Below, piece by piece: positions 1 through 10,137 of a stretch of DNA of 64,000 bases (positions within the stretch are counted from its first letter, which is position 1; each line of letters starts with the position of its first letter). The translations under genes were made by a program, and so were the position numbers. Source of the DNA: Belliella filtrata (GTDB lineage: Bacteria > Bacteroidota > Bacteroidia > Cytophagales > Cyclobacteriaceae). The notes under the pieces were generated by a model that had not been told where the DNA came from, did not search any database, and saw only the letters and a program-made list of their open reading frames with translations. The stretch lies in NCBI RefSeq assembly GCF_022549775.1, contig NZ_JAKZGP010000011.1, positions 30,480 to 94,479 on the forward strand, written 5' to 3'.

Positions 1-1
1 C

Positions 2-1405
2 ATTAGTTTGATCATCATCGGATTATTGACGAGTTCATATAAGGAGGAGCTTCATAGGCAATATTTTCAAAAGGCCTCATTGGTAGCAGACAACCTCTCG
101 GCTATTATGGAGAGGTTATCTATGAGAGAAGCAGATCGAGATGATCTAGTTGAAATGGTCAATAACTTAGCGGGGACAACTAGTGTAGAAGTGAATGTTT
201 ATCAGTCAGACGGTACGCTCCTTGCTACTTCACAGCCAAATATTTTTGATAAGCGCATCGTCACTAAATTTATCAATCCAGCTGCTTGGGCACAAATCAT
301 TAGTGAGCAAAACAATCGTGCTATTTTAGAGGAGACAATAGGTAACTTAAGTTTCAAAACTGTCTATGTGGCTATAAGATCTACCGATAGTCAGCAAGTT
401 AGGGCAATTGTATCTATTCCTTTCTTTGAGTCCGAGGCTGAACTTGACATGTTGATAGCGGATGTCCTAAGCAACATTGCCAATATATTTGTGTTGATTT
501 TCATTGTATTTTTATTTGTTTCTTATTTTGTATCAAAGAAGCTTACGCTTCCTTTCAACTTACTAACACAAAAATTGAAAGATACCGACTTGGACAGTAA
601 TGAACCCATGTATTGGCCCACAAATGATGAGATTGGTCTTTTGGTAAATGAGTATAACAACATGCTTTTTAAGTTGGAAGCAAGTAAGAAAACTTTGGCC
701 AATACTGAAAAGGAATCAGCTTGGAGAGAAATGGCCAAGCAAGTAGCTCATGAAATTAAAAACCCACTTACTCCCATGAAGCTCACTTTACAGCATTTGC
801 TTAGATTACAAGCGATGGGGAAGCTTGATGATACAGAAAAGTTAAAAAAGCCAATTCAAACCCTCATTCATCAAGTAGATACCTTAAGTGATATTGCCAC
901 ATCTTTTTCAACATTTGCTAAAATGCCACTTCCTAAAAATGAGTTGATGGATTTCAGAACTGTGGTGCAAGAGAGTGTTGAGCTTTTTAAAAATAGAGAT
1001 AAAGGAACCGTGATCCTCCATGATTTCAGTCAAAATGCGTCCTTATACATTATGGGTGATGACCAGCTTTTTGGGAGAGTGATTGGGAATTTGATCATTA
1101 ATGGTATCCAAGCTGTAGATTCGGGTAAACAGCCTGTAATAGACGTAACGCTCAAAATAGTTCCATATCAACAAGTGGTTTTAGAAATCAAAGATAATGG
1201 TAAGGGAATACCTGATGAGTTAAAAGATAAAATTTTCATCCCTAATTTTAGTACCAAGTCTGAAGGCTCAGGTTTGGGCTTGGCTATTGCCAAACGAGGT
1301 GTTGAAACTGCTGGTGGAAAAATCTGGTTTGAGACAGAGGAAGGTAAAGGGACTAGCTTTTTCCTTTCCTTTGAATTGGTTCAGCAAGATATTCAGATGG
1401 GTTGA
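2..1405 (+). CDS. Sensor histidine kinase, NtrY-like, 5'-truncated by the window edge
   Basis: Membrane-bound histidine kinase that would autophosphorylate and pass phosphate to a response regulator not in this window. The reading frame is open to base 2, and the first start-like codon (TTG at 8) lies inside what looks like the first membrane helix, so the true start is upstream. Numbering from that TTG: extracytoplasmic sensor region about 10-155, membrane helix about 159-178, HAMP linker about 179-232, H-box AHEIKNPLTPM with phospho-acceptor His248, N-box around Asn361, G1 box DNGKGIP at 396, and G2 box GSGLGLAI at about 420. All catalytic boxes are intact. The H-box sequence and HAMP arrangement resemble NtrY-type kinases. 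The ligand cannot be told from the sequence. The next gene starts 81 bases downstream on the same strand. Confidence 0.9.
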   Translation: MSLIIIGLLTSSYKEELHRQYFQKASLVADNLSAIMERLSMREADRDDLVEMVNNLAGTTSVEVNVYQSDGTLLATSQPNIFDKRIVTKFINPAAWAQIISEQNNRAILEETIGNLSFKTVYVAIRSTDSQQVRAIVSIPFFESEAELDMLIADVLSNIANIFVLIFIVFLFVSYFVSKKLTLPFNLLTQKLKDTDLDSNEPMYWPTNDEIGLLVNEYNNMLFKLEASKKTLANTEKESAWREMAKQVAHEIKNPLTPMKLTLQHLLRLQAMGKLDDTEKLKKPIQTLIHQVDTLSDIATSFSTFAKMPLPKNELMDFRTVVQESVELFKNRDKGTVILHDFSQNASLYIMGDDQLFGRVIGNLIINGIQAVDSGKQPVIDVTLKIVPYQQVVLEIKDNGKGIPDELKDKIFIPNFSTKSEGSGLGLAIAKRGVETAGGKIWFETEEGKGTSFFLSFELVQQDIQMG

Positions 1406-1486
1406 AAATAATCAAAGTTTGTGTCGACTATTTTTTTTGATTGAATATACTACCTTAGCAGGTGGTATTAATCATCATGTTCTCAA

Positions 1487-4400
1487 TTGAAAAAACTTTT
1501 ACTGTTAGGGTTTACTTTGCTTGTTTTTCTTGAGCTTAGCGCTCAAGAACAGCGTTGTAAATGGTGGTCAACAGATCAGCTTTCGAGTTGGGTTTTGCTT
1601 GATTCCTTATCAGTAATGGAGGAACATATTCAAGTCAGCGATGGTGCAGATAGGAATTTTGAGTTTGAGTATAATCTGAATACAGGGATGATCAAAGTCG
1701 CTTTAGGATCAATAGATGCGATAGATTCTATTCGAGTATGCTATAAAACTTTCCCATATAGCTTTCATTTACCAGTGTCCAGAAGATCTTTGGACATGGA
1801 TTATGATTCAATGGCCATGTTTAAAGACCGAAGGGTACAGGCCATTCCAGCATTTGATTTTAGAGAGGAGCTTTTTCCTTCCACTAACCTTCAGAAATCT
1901 GGTAACTTGACCCGAGGTGTGTCTTTTGGGAACACTCAAAACGTATTTGTAAACTCCTCACTCAATCTTCAAATGTCTGGCCAGTTGGCTGATAACCTGA
2001 ATATCCGTGCTAGTATCACAGATCAAAATGTGCCTTTTCAGCCAGAAGGTAATACCCAGCAGTTACAAGACTTTGATAATGTGCTCGTGGAGTTGTATAA
2101 TGATAGATTCAACTTGTCAGCTGGTGATGTCGTCTTGAGACAGCGCGAGTCGGAATTTTTGCGGTATTATAAAAATGTGCAAGGAGCTCAAGTGACTACA
2201 AATTATCAGCTCAATGATAAATGGAAAGCATCTACTCAAGCATCAGCCTCTGTGGCAAAGGGTAAATTTGCTTCTATTCAGCTCGATGTTTTTGAAGGTA
2301 CACTTGGGCCATACAGAATCCCTGGGCCGCAAAATGAGCGGTTTGTAATTATTATGGCCAACTCGGAGCGTGTGTTTTTAGATGGAAAACAACTTCAGAG
2401 AGGATTCAACTATGACTATGTGATCGATTATAATCAAGGAGAAATTACATTTACTCCCAATGTCTTGATCACCCAGTATTCACGTGTGAGGATAGATTAT
2501 GAATATGCTGAGAGAAATTATTCAAGATCCATCTTGACTGCTAATCATATCCAAGAGTCTGATAAAGTGACCTTTTACATGAACTATTACCGTGAGCAAG
2601 ATAATAGGAATAGACCACTGTTTTTTGAGTTTTCGGATGCTGAAAAACGCCTTCTAGCTTCGGTTGGAGATGATTTGGAAGCTGCGGCTGTTCCAAGAGT
2701 AGATTCTGTGTCTTTTGACCCTAGTAGGATTTTGTATAGAAGAGTTGATACGATAGATGTTTCTGGCAATCCCTTATCCTTTTTCGAATATTCGACCAAT
2801 CCAGAAGAAGCATTTTTTGCTGTAGGGTTTTCAGAAGTAGGGCAAGGTAATGGGGACTATGTCAGGTCAGCTCAAATAACCAATGGTCCCGTATATGAAT
2901 ATGTACCCCGTGTCAATGGTCAGCCTCAAGGTAGGTTTAGCATTTTGTCTCAGCTTCCTGCACCAAATAAGCGACAGATGTTGACTGCAGGAGGTAGGGT
3001 GAAGTTAAGTGCTCATGAACAGGCGTATACTGAGGTTGCTTTTTCGAATACAGACAATAACCTTTTTTCAACATTAGACAATGAGGACAACACTGGTTTT
3101 GGAATCAAGTCAGGTATTTCATCCGAAAACCGAACTTTTGAGAAGCTTGAAGGATATAAGTTCAATGCGCTGACTGAATTTGAGTACAATTCAGTGCATT
3201 TTAGTTTTATAGATCGGATAAGGTATATTGAATTTGATAGGGACTGGAGTTTGAATCCAGAAGATCTCATAGAGCATGGAGCAGAGCGAATATTCAATAC
3301 ACAATTTGCCTTGGAAAAAGATGCAGACAGGAGACTTTTTTATCGCTTTAACCTTCGGAACCGGGAAGGTGTATTGGCTGGAACGCAACATCTCGCTACA
3401 GTCAATCAGGTAATAGGGAATAAAATTTTCCTGAAACAGGATTTTTTTCAACTAGATAGTGATGTTAGGAATCTGGACTCTTACTGGCTTCGATATACTG
3501 GGGACATCAGCTACAGAGGCAATGTGATTGTGCCAGGATATAGACTTATGGTGGATCGCAATACAGTAAGAGATGCAGCCACAGATTCTGTAGTGAGTAC
3601 TGCGATGAACTTTATCGAGCATACAGCATACATCAAAAGTAATGATACCTTACGCTATTCTTTTTTTGTAGATGTGAGTAAGCGAGAGGATAAGTTTCCT
3701 GTAGAAGGAGTGCTGGTGAGAGATACTGAAGCTTTCGCTACCAATATAGGCTTGAAAAGACGCTTTGGTCTACATGATTTTAAAGGTACTTTTACTTATA
3801 GAGCGTTGAGGTTTTTAAGATTGGCCGATGAGGTAGAAACAACAGTTTTGGGGAAGATCGATTATCACAGTAATTTGCTAAAAGGTAATTTGAGAAATGA
3901 GCTTTCTTATGCCTTGGGCAACGGGAGAGAGTTTAGGCGAGAGTTTGTTTTTCTTCCTGTACCCGCTGGAGAAGGTACCCATGCATGGCGGGATGATAAT
4001 GGTGATGGAGTTCAGCAACTCAATGAATTTTATCTTGCAGTAAACCCAGAGGAAAAGAATTTCATCAAAGTATTTGTACCTACGGCAGATTTCATTCAAG
4101 CTTACTCCACAATTTTCAATTACAGGTTGAATGCAAAATTCCCCGATACTTGGAGGACAGTATCTGGGCTCCGAAAACTTTTGCAAAAATTCTCTAATAA
4201 TACCAGTTTGAGTATAGAGAAGAAGATTACATCTGATCAGTTTTGGGATAGGGTAAATCCCTTTGTAGGAGGGTTTGCTGATGAAGACCTGGTGTCTGTT
4301 AGGCAAGTGATCAGGAGTTCCTTTTTCTTCAACAGGTCCTCTCCAAAGTATGGTTTTGACTTTTCTATTTTTGATAGTCAAAACAAACAGTTGCTTGCTG

Positions 4401-4951
4401 GAGGATTTGAAGATTTGGCACAGAAAGACTTGAGGTTGAATACACGCTTTAATTTTAATCCTAATTGGAATATGAGGTTCTTATTGATGTCAGGCCGTAG
4501 GTTTGCAGGATCAGATTTTTTGGAAAATAGAAACTACCTGATAGAGCAATATGCTCTAGGTCCAGAGCTTGCTTGGCAGCTTGGAAGTACTTTTCGGTCT
4601 ACGATTATGTATCAATATACAGACAAGGTCAACCTGAGCAATGAATTGCAAGATGAAAAGGCAGTTCTTCATCAACTTGGCTTAGATTTGCGTTTTGCTC
4701 GTGCCATACGTACTACCTTGAATGCACAATTGAAGTACATATATATCGACTATAATGGACAAGCTAACTCCCCAGCTGGCTATGAAATGCTCCAAGCTTT
4801 GAATACGGGCAATAATTTAACTTGGACATTCAACTGGCTACAAAAAATCGGAGAAGGGTTGCAGATGAATATGGTTTATGAAGGTAGGAATTCTGAGGGC
4901 TTAGGAAGACTGGTTCACGTCGGAAGAATGCAAGTGACTGCATTGTTTTGA
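1487..4951 (+). CDS. Large exported protein (1154 aa), probable outer-membrane beta-barrel, function unknown
   Basis: The start is the TTG at 1487, which gives an N-terminal signal peptide (KKLLLLGFTLLVFLELSAQ) cut near residue 20. No in-frame ATG fits better. The mature part is rich in alternating polar and aromatic residues typical of outer-membrane beta-strands and ends in a short aromatic-terminated strand (…VTALF), as barrel proteins do. Around residues 836-848 there is a DxNxDG-x5-EF stretch that resembles an EF-hand-type calcium loop. A conserved-looking block around residues 140-215 (TRGVSFGN, NIRASITDQNVPFQPEGN) recalls large Bacteroidota surface proteins, but I do not recognise a named family. 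It may form a unit with the upstream kinase. Cell-surface location is an inference and function is unknown. Confidence 0.8.
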   Translation: MKKLLLLGFTLLVFLELSAQEQRCKWWSTDQLSSWVLLDSLSVMEEHIQVSDGADRNFEFEYNLNTGMIKVALGSIDAIDSIRVCYKTFPYSFHLPVSRRSLDMDYDSMAMFKDRRVQAIPAFDFREELFPSTNLQKSGNLTRGVSFGNTQNVFVNSSLNLQMSGQLADNLNIRASITDQNVPFQPEGNTQQLQDFDNVLVELYNDRFNLSAGDVVLRQRESEFLRYYKNVQGAQVTTNYQLNDKWKASTQASASVAKGKFASIQLDVFEGTLGPYRIPGPQNERFVIIMANSERVFLDGKQLQRGFNYDYVIDYNQGEITFTPNVLITQYSRVRIDYEYAERNYSRSILTANHIQESDKVTFYMNYYREQDNRNRPLFFEFSDAEKRLLASVGDDLEAAAVPRVDSVSFDPSRILYRRVDTIDVSGNPLSFFEYSTNPEEAFFAVGFSEVGQGNGDYVRSAQITNGPVYEYVPRVNGQPQGRFSILSQLPAPNKRQMLTAGGRVKLSAHEQAYTEVAFSNTDNNLFSTLDNEDNTGFGIKSGISSENRTFEKLEGYKFNALTEFEYNSVHFSFIDRIRYIEFDRDWSLNPEDLIEHGAERIFNTQFALEKDADRRLFYRFNLRNREGVLAGTQHLATVNQVIGNKIFLKQDFFQLDSDVRNLDSYWLRYTGDISYRGNVIVPGYRLMVDRNTVRDAATDSVVSTAMNFIEHTAYIKSNDTLRYSFFVDVSKREDKFPVEGVLVRDTEAFATNIGLKRRFGLHDFKGTFTYRALRFLRLADEVETTVLGKIDYHSNLLKGNLRNELSYALGNGREFRREFVFLPVPAGEGTHAWRDDNGDGVQQLNEFYLAVNPEEKNFIKVFVPTADFIQAYSTIFNYRLNAKFPDTWRTVSGLRKLLQKFSNNTSLSIEKKITSDQFWDRVNPFVGGFADEDLVSVRQVIRSSFFFNRSSPKYGFDFSIFDSQNKQLLAGGFEDLAQKDLRLNTRFNFNPNWNMRFLLMSGRRFAGSDFLENRNYLIEQYALGPELAWQLGSTFRSTIMYQYTDKVNLSNELQDEKAVLHQLGLDLRFARAIRTTLNAQLKYIYIDYNGQANSPAGYEMLQALNTGNNLTWTFNWLQKIGEGLQMNMVYEGRNSEGLGRLVHVGRMQVTALF

Positions 4952-5021
4952 CAAGAGCAAAACCTTATGGGCAATATTAAAACAAATTTGAATCCTTGAA
5001 AATCAACCGCTCGTTAACAGA

Positions 5022-7292
5022 TTAGTCTCGAGCCATGTGGGCAGCCACCATTCTTAAGGTTGTGTATGAGAACTTTTCGGGATACTTTTTAAATACTTCT
5101 CCAATTTCACCATTTTCAATTTCTAAAAGTACAGCGGCTTCACTGATTTGTTCATGCGTTAAATACTGATTTATATCTACTTTCCCTTGAGCGATTCCTT
5201 TTGTAAGGTGAGATTCTATGGTAGATTTAGCCATATTTCGAATCTCACAAATCTCTTGAATACTTTTTCCTTCCCGACTCATTTGAAAGGTGATCTCGTA
5301 GGTTTCTCCTTTCTCAAGTTTCATTTTTGGCTTGTCGTCTTTTGATTTTTTTCTGCCAGTTTTATTGGTAGTGAATTTTGGGTTCTCTTTTACTTCTTGC
5401 TTAGCCTCATGAGCCAAACTGATTCGAAGTTGTGTAATACTGTCAGTGATGGACGAGAGTCTTCCAATCTCTTCTCCATTCAATATGGCAGGTACCAGGG
5501 TGCTGATTTTCATGATCTCATTCAATTTTCTCAATAAATTGATTTCAATCTCGGATATCTCCTCCAAATACTTTTTGGTCTGGGTAAACTGTTCCACTTC
5601 AGCTTGGTGAAGAAGTAATTTTTTAAGCACTTTTTTGAATAACGAGCTATAATAATCACTGCCTTTTTCAAGCCTATCCATCATAAAAAGCAAATCTTTT
5701 TTATAAAGTAAGTGCTGTAGTTGTCGTGAAAACTTATAAGTATTTTCTTCCTCTTTTTTTAAAAGCTGATGAATCAGTCCCATAGCCATTCTCATTTCTT
5801 CATCCTCAAATACCATGGTGCTAGCATGTTCTTTTTGGAAGTTTTCAATGCTTAGAATGAGCTTGTGGAAATCGAAGGTGTTTGATAGCAATTTTTGTAT
5901 ATAATGCTTTTGATGTAGCTCTAGCAATGTATCCAAGGGCTGTTGATGATCTGTAGTCTGTTTTGTGAATTGGACAGCTTGCGGGTCTGAGCTGATGATG
6001 TGAGGTTGAATGCGGGTGCGTAAAGCTAGCCCATCCAAACTTCTCAATCTACTTAGGGCTACATATACTTGCCCTGGAGCAAATGCCTGACCTACATCAA
6101 TGATGGCTTTGTCAAAAGTCAATCCTTGGCTCTTGTGAACAGTGACCGCCCAGGCGAGCTTGATTGGGAACTGTTCAAATGTTCCTATAATATCTTCTTC
6201 AAGTTCTTTTGTGTCTTCATTGATAATGTAGCGCTTGTTTTCCCAAGTTTCTCTTCTAAGGATGTAGTCGGACTTTTCTTCCTTTAGAAAAACAGTGATT
6301 TCATCATTATGTATGGATTTTACCATTGCCATTTTCCCATTAAAATAGGAGGCATTTCTACTACTATCATTTTTGATAAACATGATTTGAGCGCCTTCTT
6401 TGATCTCTAGCGTTTTTGGGATGGGGTAAAGGCTTTCTGGAAAGTCTTTATCAATTTTTGCATCAAATCGGTGAATAGGTGACTTGAGGGCAGCCAGTTC
6501 GTTCTTATTGTGATTTTCTGCCTTGGTATTGTGTGTAGTGATGATGATAACTTCCTTTAACTTATCAATTTCTTCTGGTGTTTTATAGTAAGTGTTTAAG
6601 AATTTGATGTCTTCATTAGTGACGCGGTTTTCCCTTAGGTGATTTAGGACATCAATGAAGATGTCGTCTTTTTGTCTGAAAATTTTATTGAGTTCTACAT
6701 AGACTAACCCCACTTGCTGAAGCGCCTTAGCTGCAAAAAAGTGCATGGTGTTGTAGAACTTTGCCAATACATGCCATTCTTGATCCTTGACAATCGGGGG
6801 TAGCTGAAAGAGGTCACCAATCATGAGGACTTGAACTCCTCCAAATGGCTCATCATAATTTTGTTTGACCCTTTTCATTCTATAATCTATGGCATCAAGC
6901 AGGTCAGCTCTGAGCATACTGACTTCATCGATGATGATCAGGTCGATGGAGTTAAGGACTTTTTTTCGTGCAGCATTGAGCGGATGCTTTCTATTGAGCG
7001 TGTATTGAGTGTAGAAATTCCCGTCACCGGAAAAATTCCCCTCGGGCTCTTTTGTTGGTAAAAATGATCCAAATGGAAGAAGGAATTGAGAATGTACAGT
7101 TACACCTTTAGCATGAAGTGCGGCTATGCCTGTGGGAGCGATGATGATATGGTTTTTGTGAGTGAGTGAAGTTAATTTTCTTAAAAATGTAGTTTTACCT
7201 GTTCCCGCTTTTCCCGTCAAAAATATTGGACTGTTTGTCGTGTTGACAAAATGTGCCGCTAGCTCCAGTCTATCCGTTCTTTCATGTTCCAT
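5022..7292 (-). CDS. PIF1-like superfamily 1 DNA helicase with C-terminal helix-turn-helix domain
   Basis: ATP-dependent DNA helicase of the PIF1/RecD-like SF1 group. Walker A GKAGTGKT lies at residues 27-34, Walker B IIIDEVSML at about 120-127, and the late helicase motif VTVHKSQGLTFDKA near residue 385 is the UvrD-C type signature. After the motor there is a long helical, charged region (about 450-650) and then a domain at about 665-756 containing SIQEICEIRNMAKSTIESHL, a helix-turn-helix of the kind also found at the C terminus of some RecQ helicases. The 756-residue length suits Bacteroidota proteins of this architecture. The ATG start gives a motor beginning right at the N terminus. The gene stands alone, divergent from the SDR at 7422. 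A role in resolving DNA structures or replication forks is inferred from PIF1 relatives. Confidence 0.88.
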   Translation of the reverse strand: MEHERTDRLELAAHFVNTTNSPIFLTGKAGTGKTTFLRKLTSLTHKNHIIIAPTGIAALHAKGVTVHSQFLLPFGSFLPTKEPEGNFSGDGNFYTQYTLNRKHPLNAARKKVLNSIDLIIIDEVSMLRADLLDAIDYRMKRVKQNYDEPFGGVQVLMIGDLFQLPPIVKDQEWHVLAKFYNTMHFFAAKALQQVGLVYVELNKIFRQKDDIFIDVLNHLRENRVTNEDIKFLNTYYKTPEEIDKLKEVIIITTHNTKAENHNKNELAALKSPIHRFDAKIDKDFPESLYPIPKTLEIKEGAQIMFIKNDSSRNASYFNGKMAMVKSIHNDEITVFLKEEKSDYILRRETWENKRYIINEDTKELEEDIIGTFEQFPIKLAWAVTVHKSQGLTFDKAIIDVGQAFAPGQVYVALSRLRSLDGLALRTRIQPHIISSDPQAVQFTKQTTDHQQPLDTLLELHQKHYIQKLLSNTFDFHKLILSIENFQKEHASTMVFEDEEMRMAMGLIHQLLKKEEENTYKFSRQLQHLLYKKDLLFMMDRLEKGSDYYSSLFKKVLKKLLLHQAEVEQFTQTKKYLEEISEIEINLLRKLNEIMKISTLVPAILNGEEIGRLSSITDSITQLRISLAHEAKQEVKENPKFTTNKTGRKKSKDDKPKMKLEKGETYEITFQMSREGKSIQEICEIRNMAKSTIESHLTKGIAQGKVDINQYLTHEQISEAAVLLEIENGEIGEVFKKYPEKFSYTTLRMVAAHMARD

Positions 7293-7345
7293 AAGGATAA
7301 AATTAGTAGAAAAAAATATGAGCAGCCTAGGATTAATCGTTTAAG

Positions 7346-7376
7346 TTCGCAAATCTTTCAAAAAAATGTAACTTTG
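7346..7376 (+). promoter_or_regulatory. Putative Bacteroidota-type promoter for the SDR-ispG unit
   Basis: A perfect TAnnTTTG -7 element (TAACTTTG, 7369-7376) lies 20 bases after TTC (7346-7348), a one-base mismatch to the -33 TTG. It sits 45 bases before the SDR start codon. Confidence 0.5.
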
Positions 7377-7421
7377 CTCAAGGAAAATAGTTGTTATGCT
7401 AACTATTAAAAACGAAAGAAA

Positions 7422-8129
7422 ATGTCAATGCATATTTTAGTAACTGGTGGAACCAAGGGGATAGGTAGGGCCATTGTTGAGCGATTTGCAAAAGAGGGGT
7501 TTGATGTGTCCACCTGTGCACGCAATGAGCAAGATTTGAAGGATTTGGAGACTTTTTTTTCAAGTAATTATCCAAATCAACAGTTATTGGCATTTCGAGC
7601 AGATCTGTCAAAAAAAGAAGATGTACAGAAATTTTCTGATGTTGTAAAGAAGAGGCTTGGAACTCCAAATGTATTGGTGAACAACACGGGTGTGTTTCTT
7701 CCAGGAGCAATCCATACAGAAGAGGAGGGCAATTTGGAGAGAATGATAGAGACAAATTTATATTCTGCCTATTACTTAACCAGGTCTTTTGTGCCAGAAA
7801 TGATCGCCAGATCCTCGGGTCACATTTTCTCCATGGGTTCTATCGCAGGGCTTACGGCATATCCCAACGGGGGTAGTTATGCGATTTCAAAATGGGCGAT
7901 GCTTGGTTTTACCAAATGCATTCGTCAAGAGCTAAGTCCTTATCATATCAAAGTGACATCAATACTTCCAGGAGCCACTTATACTGCCAGCTGGGAAGGT
8001 GTTGATGTGCCAGAGGAAAGGTTAATGAAAGCATCAGATGTGGCTGAGTCAGTCTGGGGAGCATACAAACTTTCTCCAGGTGCTGTAGTTGAAGAAATAG
8101 TGATTAGACCACAATTAGGAGATTTATAA
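7422..8129 (+). CDS. Short-chain dehydrogenase/reductase (SDR), FabG/sepiapterin-reductase-like
   Basis: NAD(P)H-dependent oxidoreductase with a Rossmann fold. The nucleotide-binding motif TGGTKGIG is at residues 8-15, the structural NNxG motif at 87-90 (here NNTG), and the catalytic pair YxxxK is Tyr153/Lys157 (SYAISK). At 235 residues it has the classical SDR length. ATGs at 7422 and 7428 are both possible starts; the first is used here. The alcohol or ketone substrate cannot be read from the sequence. ispG follows after only 6 bases, so the two are probably co-transcribed, but there is no evidence that the enzymes share a pathway. Confidence 0.85.
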   Translation: MSMHILVTGGTKGIGRAIVERFAKEGFDVSTCARNEQDLKDLETFFSSNYPNQQLLAFRADLSKKEDVQKFSDVVKKRLGTPNVLVNNTGVFLPGAIHTEEEGNLERMIETNLYSAYYLTRSFVPEMIARSSGHIFSMGSIAGLTAYPNGGSYAISKWAMLGFTKCIRQELSPYHIKVTSILPGATYTASWEGVDVPEERLMKASDVAESVWGAYKLSPGAVVEEIVIRPQLGDL

Positions 8130-8135
8130 AATTTT

Positions 8136-10115
8136 ATGGAAACCAAATCATTGATGGAGAAGGTGAATTATTGTAATAGCCTGACTTCATATTCGAGAAG
8201 GAAGACGATTCCAGTCAAAGTCGGGAATGTGATCATCGGAGGGAATAATCCTATTGTGGTGCAGTCCATGACGACCGTAGATACCATGGATACCCTAGGT
8301 TCTGTAGAGCAATGTATCAGGATGATTGAAAGTGGTTGCCAATTGGTGAGGATTACAGCCCCAAGCATGAAAGAGGCAGAAAATCTAAAAGAGATAAAAG
8401 ATGAGCTGAGGAAGAGAGGCTATAGTACACCTCTAGTAGCTGATATACATTTTACTCCAAATGCAGCAGAATTGGCAGCTAAAATTGTCGAAAAGGTCAG
8501 GATCAATCCTGGGAACTATGCTGATAAGAAAAAATTTGAAGTGATCAACTATTCTGATGAAAGCTATCAAGAAGAGCTAGAAAGGATAAGGGAGCGGTTT
8601 TTACCTTTGGTCAAAATCTGTAAGGAGCATGGCACGGCTATGAGAATAGGTACCAACCATGGGTCCCTTTCTGATAGAATCATGAGTAGGTATGGGGACA
8701 CTCCATTGGGTATGGTGGAATCCGCTCTGGAATTTTTGAGGATTTGTGAAGAAGAAGAGTTTTATGATATCGTGATCTCGATGAAATCTTCCAATACCCA
8801 AGTAATGGTCCAAGCTTATAGGCTTTTGGTGCAGAAGTTAGATGAAGGAGGTTTTAAGCCATACCCTCTGCATTTGGGAGTGACAGAGGCTGGTGATGGA
8901 GAAGATGGAAGAATCAAATCCGCTGTAGGTATAGGGACTTTGCTAGAGGATGGCTTAGGAGATACTGTTAGGGTCTCTCTGACTGAAGATCCAGAATTCG
9001 AAGCTCCTGTAGCCAAAGCTTTGGTCGATAGGTATGATCAAAGGGTTGGGCATGATTCTATTCCAGCGGTAGTTACATACCCTATCAATCCTTTTGAATA
9101 TCAGAGAAGGGAGTCTGTTGAAGTTGCTAATTTTGGAGGGACGAATGTACCTAGGGTAATTACGGATATCTCGAAAGTATCTGAAATTCTACCAAAAGAG
9201 ATGAAGCACGTAGGGCATTTCTATTTGCCTGAACTGGATAAATGGAAGATGAATGATCAAGGTGCTGATTACATCTATACAGGTAGCAACCCTATTCCAT
9301 TCATGCTCCCTAATGGGATGAAAGAAATTCAGGATTATTCAACTTGGGAAGATGCGGAAGATCAACAAAATAAATACCCAGCATTCTCATTGAAAGCTTT
9401 TCAAGAATCAAAATTGTATCACCAATCTCTTAATTTTTTGATGATTAATGATTCAGAGATTGAAGATGCCATCCCTTTTGTAAAAGGAAGAAAAGACCTG
9501 GTGGTAATACTTTCAAGTGAAAATTCTCATACTTACCCAGCCTTGAGAAGGGCATTTGTATCATTGATTTCCAATCAGGTGAAGGTTCCCGTTGTCCCAA
9601 AGGTGAGGTATAATCAGCATACTCAAGATCAAATCATGCTTTATGCTGCCACGGACGTTGGCGGGTTACTAATAGATGGTTTGGGTGATGGTATCATGAT
9701 AGAAAGTGCTGGACATGAAGATATAGAAAGGGAAAAATGCTTTACTCACATAAAACTGAACCACTCGGTTAGCTTTGGGGTTCTTCAAGCAGCGCGTACC
9801 AGGATGTCCAAAACGGAATATATCTCTTGCCCTTCATGTGGTAGAACCTTGTTTGACCTTCAAGAGACCACGGCAATGATCAGAAAGCGTACGGATCACC
9901 TCAAAGGAGTAAAGATTGGCATCATGGGTTGTATCGTGAATGGTCCTGGTGAAATGGCCGACGCAGACTTTGGCTATGTTGGTTCGGGGAAGGGTAAGAT
10001 CACCCTATATAGAGGCAAAGAAGTAGTGAAAAGGTCAGTGCCGTCAGAAAATGCAGTGGATGAATTAATAGAGATCATCAGGAAAGATGGTATGTGGACT
10101 GATCCAGAGAATTGA
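8136..10115 (+). CDS. ispG: 4-hydroxy-3-methylbut-2-enyl diphosphate synthase, long three-domain form
   Basis: IspG (GcpE) carries out the penultimate step of the MEP isoprenoid pathway, reducing MEcPP to HMBPP with a [4Fe-4S] cluster. The N-terminal TIM-barrel domain covers about residues 20-300 (VQSMTTVDTMDT, VRINPGNYADK). The C-terminal cluster domain has Cys565 and Cys568 in SCPSCGRT, Cys599 in GIMGCIVNGPGE, and Glu606. The 659 residues are far longer than the roughly 370-residue E. coli enzyme: an extra domain of about 230 residues sits between barrel and cluster domain, as in the plant, Chlamydia and Bacteroidota form. The ATG at 8136 gives a short N-terminal extension; an in-frame ATG at 8154 is an alternative. 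It belongs to the unit starting at 7422. Confidence 0.97.
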   Translation: METKSLMEKVNYCNSLTSYSRRKTIPVKVGNVIIGGNNPIVVQSMTTVDTMDTLGSVEQCIRMIESGCQLVRITAPSMKEAENLKEIKDELRKRGYSTPLVADIHFTPNAAELAAKIVEKVRINPGNYADKKKFEVINYSDESYQEELERIRERFLPLVKICKEHGTAMRIGTNHGSLSDRIMSRYGDTPLGMVESALEFLRICEEEEFYDIVISMKSSNTQVMVQAYRLLVQKLDEGGFKPYPLHLGVTEAGDGEDGRIKSAVGIGTLLEDGLGDTVRVSLTEDPEFEAPVAKALVDRYDQRVGHDSIPAVVTYPINPFEYQRRESVEVANFGGTNVPRVITDISKVSEILPKEMKHVGHFYLPELDKWKMNDQGADYIYTGSNPIPFMLPNGMKEIQDYSTWEDAEDQQNKYPAFSLKAFQESKLYHQSLNFLMINDSEIEDAIPFVKGRKDLVVILSSENSHTYPALRRAFVSLISNQVKVPVVPKVRYNQHTQDQIMLYAATDVGGLLIDGLGDGIMIESAGHEDIEREKCFTHIKLNHSVSFGVLQAARTRMSKTEYISCPSCGRTLFDLQETTAMIRKRTDHLKGVKIGIMGCIVNGPGEMADADFGYVGSGKGKITLYRGKEVVKRSVPSENAVDELIEIIRKDGMWTDPEN

Positions 10116-10137
10116 TAATCAAGTGAACGAAAAGATT

